Below are positions 5,956 to 7,393 of a stretch of 7,393 nt of DNA, in pieces; the first letter of the stretch is position 1; every line of letters starts with the position of its first letter. The DNA lies in the NCBI GenBank assembly GCA_045595745.1, contig JAZOBB010000021.1, forward strand, positions 1 to 7,393, in the 5' to 3' direction. Source of the DNA: RGIG1666 sp045595745. GTDB lineage: Bacteria; Bacillota; Clostridia; UBA1381; UBA9506. Below the pieces are notes generated by a model. It searched no databases and was not told the DNA's origin. It worked only from the letters and a program-made list of their open reading frames with translations. The translations under genes were made by a program, and so were the position numbers.

Positions 5956-6798
5956 TTATTCGGTTTCTTCGTAGAATTCACGCATTACTTCATCCTGAAG
6001 CATTTTAAGAAGCTCAGGAGCTTTGCCGCCAACAGGCTTTCCGTCAATTTCGCTTGCAGCACGGCAGAAGGTACTTGCAGAAGAAACAATAACTTCGTCA
6101 GCATTCATCAGCTCATCAACTGTAAACGGAGTTTCGTCAACAGCAATACCAAGCTTTTTGCAAGCCTTAATAAGGTGAGCTCTTGCAATACCGGGCAGAA
6201 TAAGGTGGTCTGTCGGTGCAGTCATAAATACGCCGTCTTTTATGATATGTACGTTAGAGTGTGCACATTCTGTAACTCTGTCGCCTCTGTGAAGAACGCA
6301 CTCGTCACAGCCTGCTTCTTTAGCCTTTTGTGATGCCATAACTGAAGGAATAAGGTTAAGAGTTTTAATGTTACAATGTAAGAAACGTGTGTCCTCTGCA
6401 GTTATCAGCTTAACCTTTTTGTATACATCGATAACATCTTTATGGGTCATTGTAATCCAAAGGTTACCCTTTGAGCCATCATTTAAAAATACGTGGTCAC
6501 GTTTTCCGGTACCGCGTGTTACCTGCCAGTAAACAAAGTTTTCGCCGGTATCCATTTTAGAAAGCAGGTCATTTAAAATGTCTTTCATTTCCTGTTTGGT
6601 CTGAGCGATTTCGATTCTTAAAAGAGCAGCACTGTTGTAAAGACGGTCGATATGCTCATCTAAAGCAAAGATTTTGTAGTTGCGGCTGCTGGTCGCATCA
6701 TACACACCGTCACCGAAATAACATACTCTGTCGTTCATAGGTATAGTCATTTCTTCAATTTCGCCAAATTTTCCGTTGTAATAACCGAGATTTTTCAT
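5956..6798 (-). CDS. dat: D-amino-acid aminotransferase (class IV, fold type IV)
   Basis: PLP enzyme exchanging D-Ala and 2-oxoglutarate for pyruvate and D-Glu. 280 residues. N-terminal DRVCYFGDGVYD (23-34) includes the tyrosine (Tyr33) of the D-AAT active site. QVTRGTGKRDHVF (92-104) holds Arg100 and His102, the R-x-H substrate-carboxylate trap that separates D-AAT from branched-chain aminotransferases and from aminodeoxychorismate lyase. The PLP lysine is Lys145 in NIKTLNLIPSVMASQKAKEA, and Glu177 in RVTECAHSNV is the residue contacting the PLP nitrogen. ILPGIAR (200-206) and SSASTF (239-244) are further family blocks. First gene of the operon, with AAGGGG (6808-6813) 9 nt upstream of the ATG and a promoter about 80 nt upstream. 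With alr it offers a route to D-Glu alternative to glutamate racemase, as known in some Bacillus and Staphylococcus. Substrate range is inferred. Confidence 0.93.
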   Translation of the reverse strand: MKNLGYYNGKFGEIEEMTIPMNDRVCYFGDGVYDATSSRNYKIFALDEHIDRLYNSAALLRIEIAQTKQEMKDILNDLLSKMDTGENFVYWQVTRGTGKRDHVFLNDGSKGNLWITMTHKDVIDVYKKVKLITAEDTRFLHCNIKTLNLIPSVMASQKAKEAGCDECVLHRGDRVTECAHSNVHIIKDGVFMTAPTDHLILPGIARAHLIKACKKLGIAVDETPFTVDELMNADEVIVSSASTFCRAASEIDGKPVGGKAPELLKMLQDEVMREFYEETE

Positions 6799-6864
6799 TT
6801 TTAATTACCCCTTCTTTTTAATTTATTTTAAAATAGCTTAAAGGTTTCAGCTGCAAAAAAAGAT

Positions 6865-6902
6865 ACCTATTTAATTATAATATTAAATAAGTAATAGGTC
6901 AA
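6865..6902 (-). promoter_or_regulatory. Operon promoter with overlapping inverted repeats
   Basis: On the minus strand TTGACC (6902-6897), a 17-bp spacer and a perfect TATAAT (6879-6874) form a near-consensus vegetative promoter; the predicted start is G at about 6867, giving a 68-nt leader to dat. Two inverted repeats overlap it. ACCTATT (6865-6871) and AATAGGT (6893-6899) flank the -10 and reach into the -35 and the start site, and TATTTAAT/ATTAAATA (6868-6875 and 6882-6889) is centred on the -10. The first repeat contains G/C bases and is positioned as an operator would be; the second is pure A/T and may be chance. Confidence 0.7.
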
Positions 6903-6992
6903 GTAAATATTGACAAAAAACAATAATTTTTCTATTGCTTAAATTAATTGATTCTAAATCTGCTTTGCATAGGCAATATAGACGGAAATTCA

Positions 6993-7021
6993 TTGACTTT
7001 TTTATATATATGTATTATAAT
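6993..7021 (+). promoter_or_regulatory. Promoter for the DegT-family gene
   Basis: TTGACT (6993-6998), a 17-bp spacer and TATAAT (7016-7021) give a near-consensus vegetative promoter. The predicted start is near 7028-7029, leaving a leader of about 107 nt before the ATG at 7136. It diverges from the operon promoter, with about 90 bp between the two -35 elements. Confidence 0.75.
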
Positions 7022-7085
7022 TAAATTTGTATAATTGTGTTTAAATTTAATTAAACAGCTAAAAACGACTAAATTAAACCATAAG

Positions 7086-7117
7086 TGCGGTGTGTTTTTG
7101 ATAAAAATATAACCGCA
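7086..7117 (+). promoter_or_regulatory. Stable hairpin in the leader of the DegT-family gene
   Basis: The arm TGCGGTGTGTTTTT (7086-7099) pairs with AAAAATATAACCGCA (7103-7117) around a GAT triloop: 14 pairs, including two G-U wobbles and one bulged A at 7112. It ends a few nt before the ribosome-binding site. No T-run follows on either strand, so it is not an intrinsic terminator. Possible roles are mRNA stability or control of translation start; none is proven. Confidence 0.5.
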
Positions 7118-7135
7118 AAGAAAGGAAAGCTTAGT

Positions 7136-7393
7136 ATGATTAAACCTTTTGAGAAAAAAGTGTGGCTTGCCACACCGACAATGCACGGCGAAGAACTAAC
7201 GTATGTAACCGAAGCATACGAAACCAACTGGATGTCTACAGTAGGCAAAAATATTAACGAAGTAGAAAGACTTACCTGTGAATATGTGGGCTCTAAATAT
7301 GCTGTCGGCCTTTCGGCAGGAACAGCTGCGTTGCATCTTGCTATGAAGCTTGCAGGTGTAAAGCCGGGCAGCAAGGTTTTTTGTACTGATATG
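7136..7393 (+). CDS. DegT/DnrJ/EryC1/StrS-family aminotransferase, N-terminal part (runs off right edge)
   Basis: 86 residues are visible. The opening KVWLATPTMHGEELTYV (8-24), followed by AYETNWMSTVGKNINEVE (27-44) and the PLP-binding region YAVGLSAGTAALHLAMKLAG (55-74), is the usual start of PLP-dependent sugar aminotransferases such as PglE and EpsN, which aminate UDP-4-keto-6-deoxy-HexNAc sugars for surface polysaccharides or glycoprotein glycans. GLSAGTAALH is the conserved phosphate-contact block; the catalytic lysine lies beyond the window. An AAAGGAAAG ribosome-binding site (7121-7129) precedes the ATG by 6 nt. The gene is divergent from the D-Glu operon with its own promoter, and probably begins a surface-glycan cluster. 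The exact sugar cannot be decided from this fragment. Confidence 0.88.
   Translation, partial: MIKPFEKKVWLATPTMHGEELTYVTEAYETNWMSTVGKNINEVERLTCEYVGSKYAVGLSAGTAALHLAMKLAGVKPGSKVFCTDM

Noticed and set aside
6824..6835. 12-bp palindrome TATTTTAAAATA in the dat leader
   Set aside because: Pure A/T palindromes of this length are expected by chance in such AT-rich DNA.
6910..6938. Second plus-strand promoter beginning TTGACA (6910-6915)
   Set aside because: At 17-bp spacing the -10 would be TATTGC, a poor match; the TTGACT/TATAAT pair at 6993-7021 is much better.
7069..7374. 101-codon minus-strand open frame opposite the DegT gene
   Set aside because: It is antisense to a clear family match, has no ribosome-binding site, and its protein has no recognisable features.

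Overview
The window looks like a low-GC Firmicute, most likely an uncultured member of the Clostridia. The evidence is the AT-rich intergenic DNA, strong AAGGA/GGGAGG-type ribosome-binding sites, consensus TTGAC-n17-TATAAT promoters, and a gene set resembling the Bacillus ycsF-ycsI-kipI-kipA cluster. The assignment is from sequence character only.

Layout. Positions 1-59 (minus) hold only the first codons of an ORF with a basic/hydrophobic N-terminus that runs off the left edge. Positions 60-388 contain no gene but are highly structured: two intrinsic terminators with identical stems (minus strand), and between them a promoter-like extended -10 followed by a long imperfect hairpin. Together these read as a roughly 174-nt structured RNA, or an attenuator leader for the left-edge ORF. 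Positions 389-6798 (minus) are one tightly packed seven-gene operon, transcribed right to left: D-amino-acid aminotransferase (dat), a DUF4392 D-glutamate cyclase-like protein, pxpB, pxpC, a DUF1445/YcsI protein, pxpA and alanine racemase (alr). Positions 6799-7135 are a divergent control region with a good promoter on each strand. From 7136 (plus) a DegT/DnrJ/EryC1/StrS sugar aminotransferase begins and runs off the right edge.

How the genes may work together. Alr makes D-Ala. Dat can exchange D-Ala plus 2-oxoglutarate for D-Glu plus pyruvate. The DUF4392 and DUF1445 proteins correspond to the two halves of the mitochondrial enzyme DGLUCY, which cyclises D-glutamate to 5-oxo-D-proline. PxpABC is the ATP-dependent bacterial 5-oxoprolinase that reopens 5-oxoproline to glutamate. 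The operon therefore encodes a plausible closed D-Glu/5-oxoproline circuit, perhaps an overflow valve or salvage route for the peptidoglycan precursor D-Glu. The unresolved point is stereochemistry: known PxpABC acts on the L form, while the cyclase yields the D form. No transporter or regulator gene lies inside the operon, which suggests an internally generated substrate.

The two items most worth attention are this D-Glu/5-oxoproline operon and the structured, terminator-bounded RNA at about 99-274.
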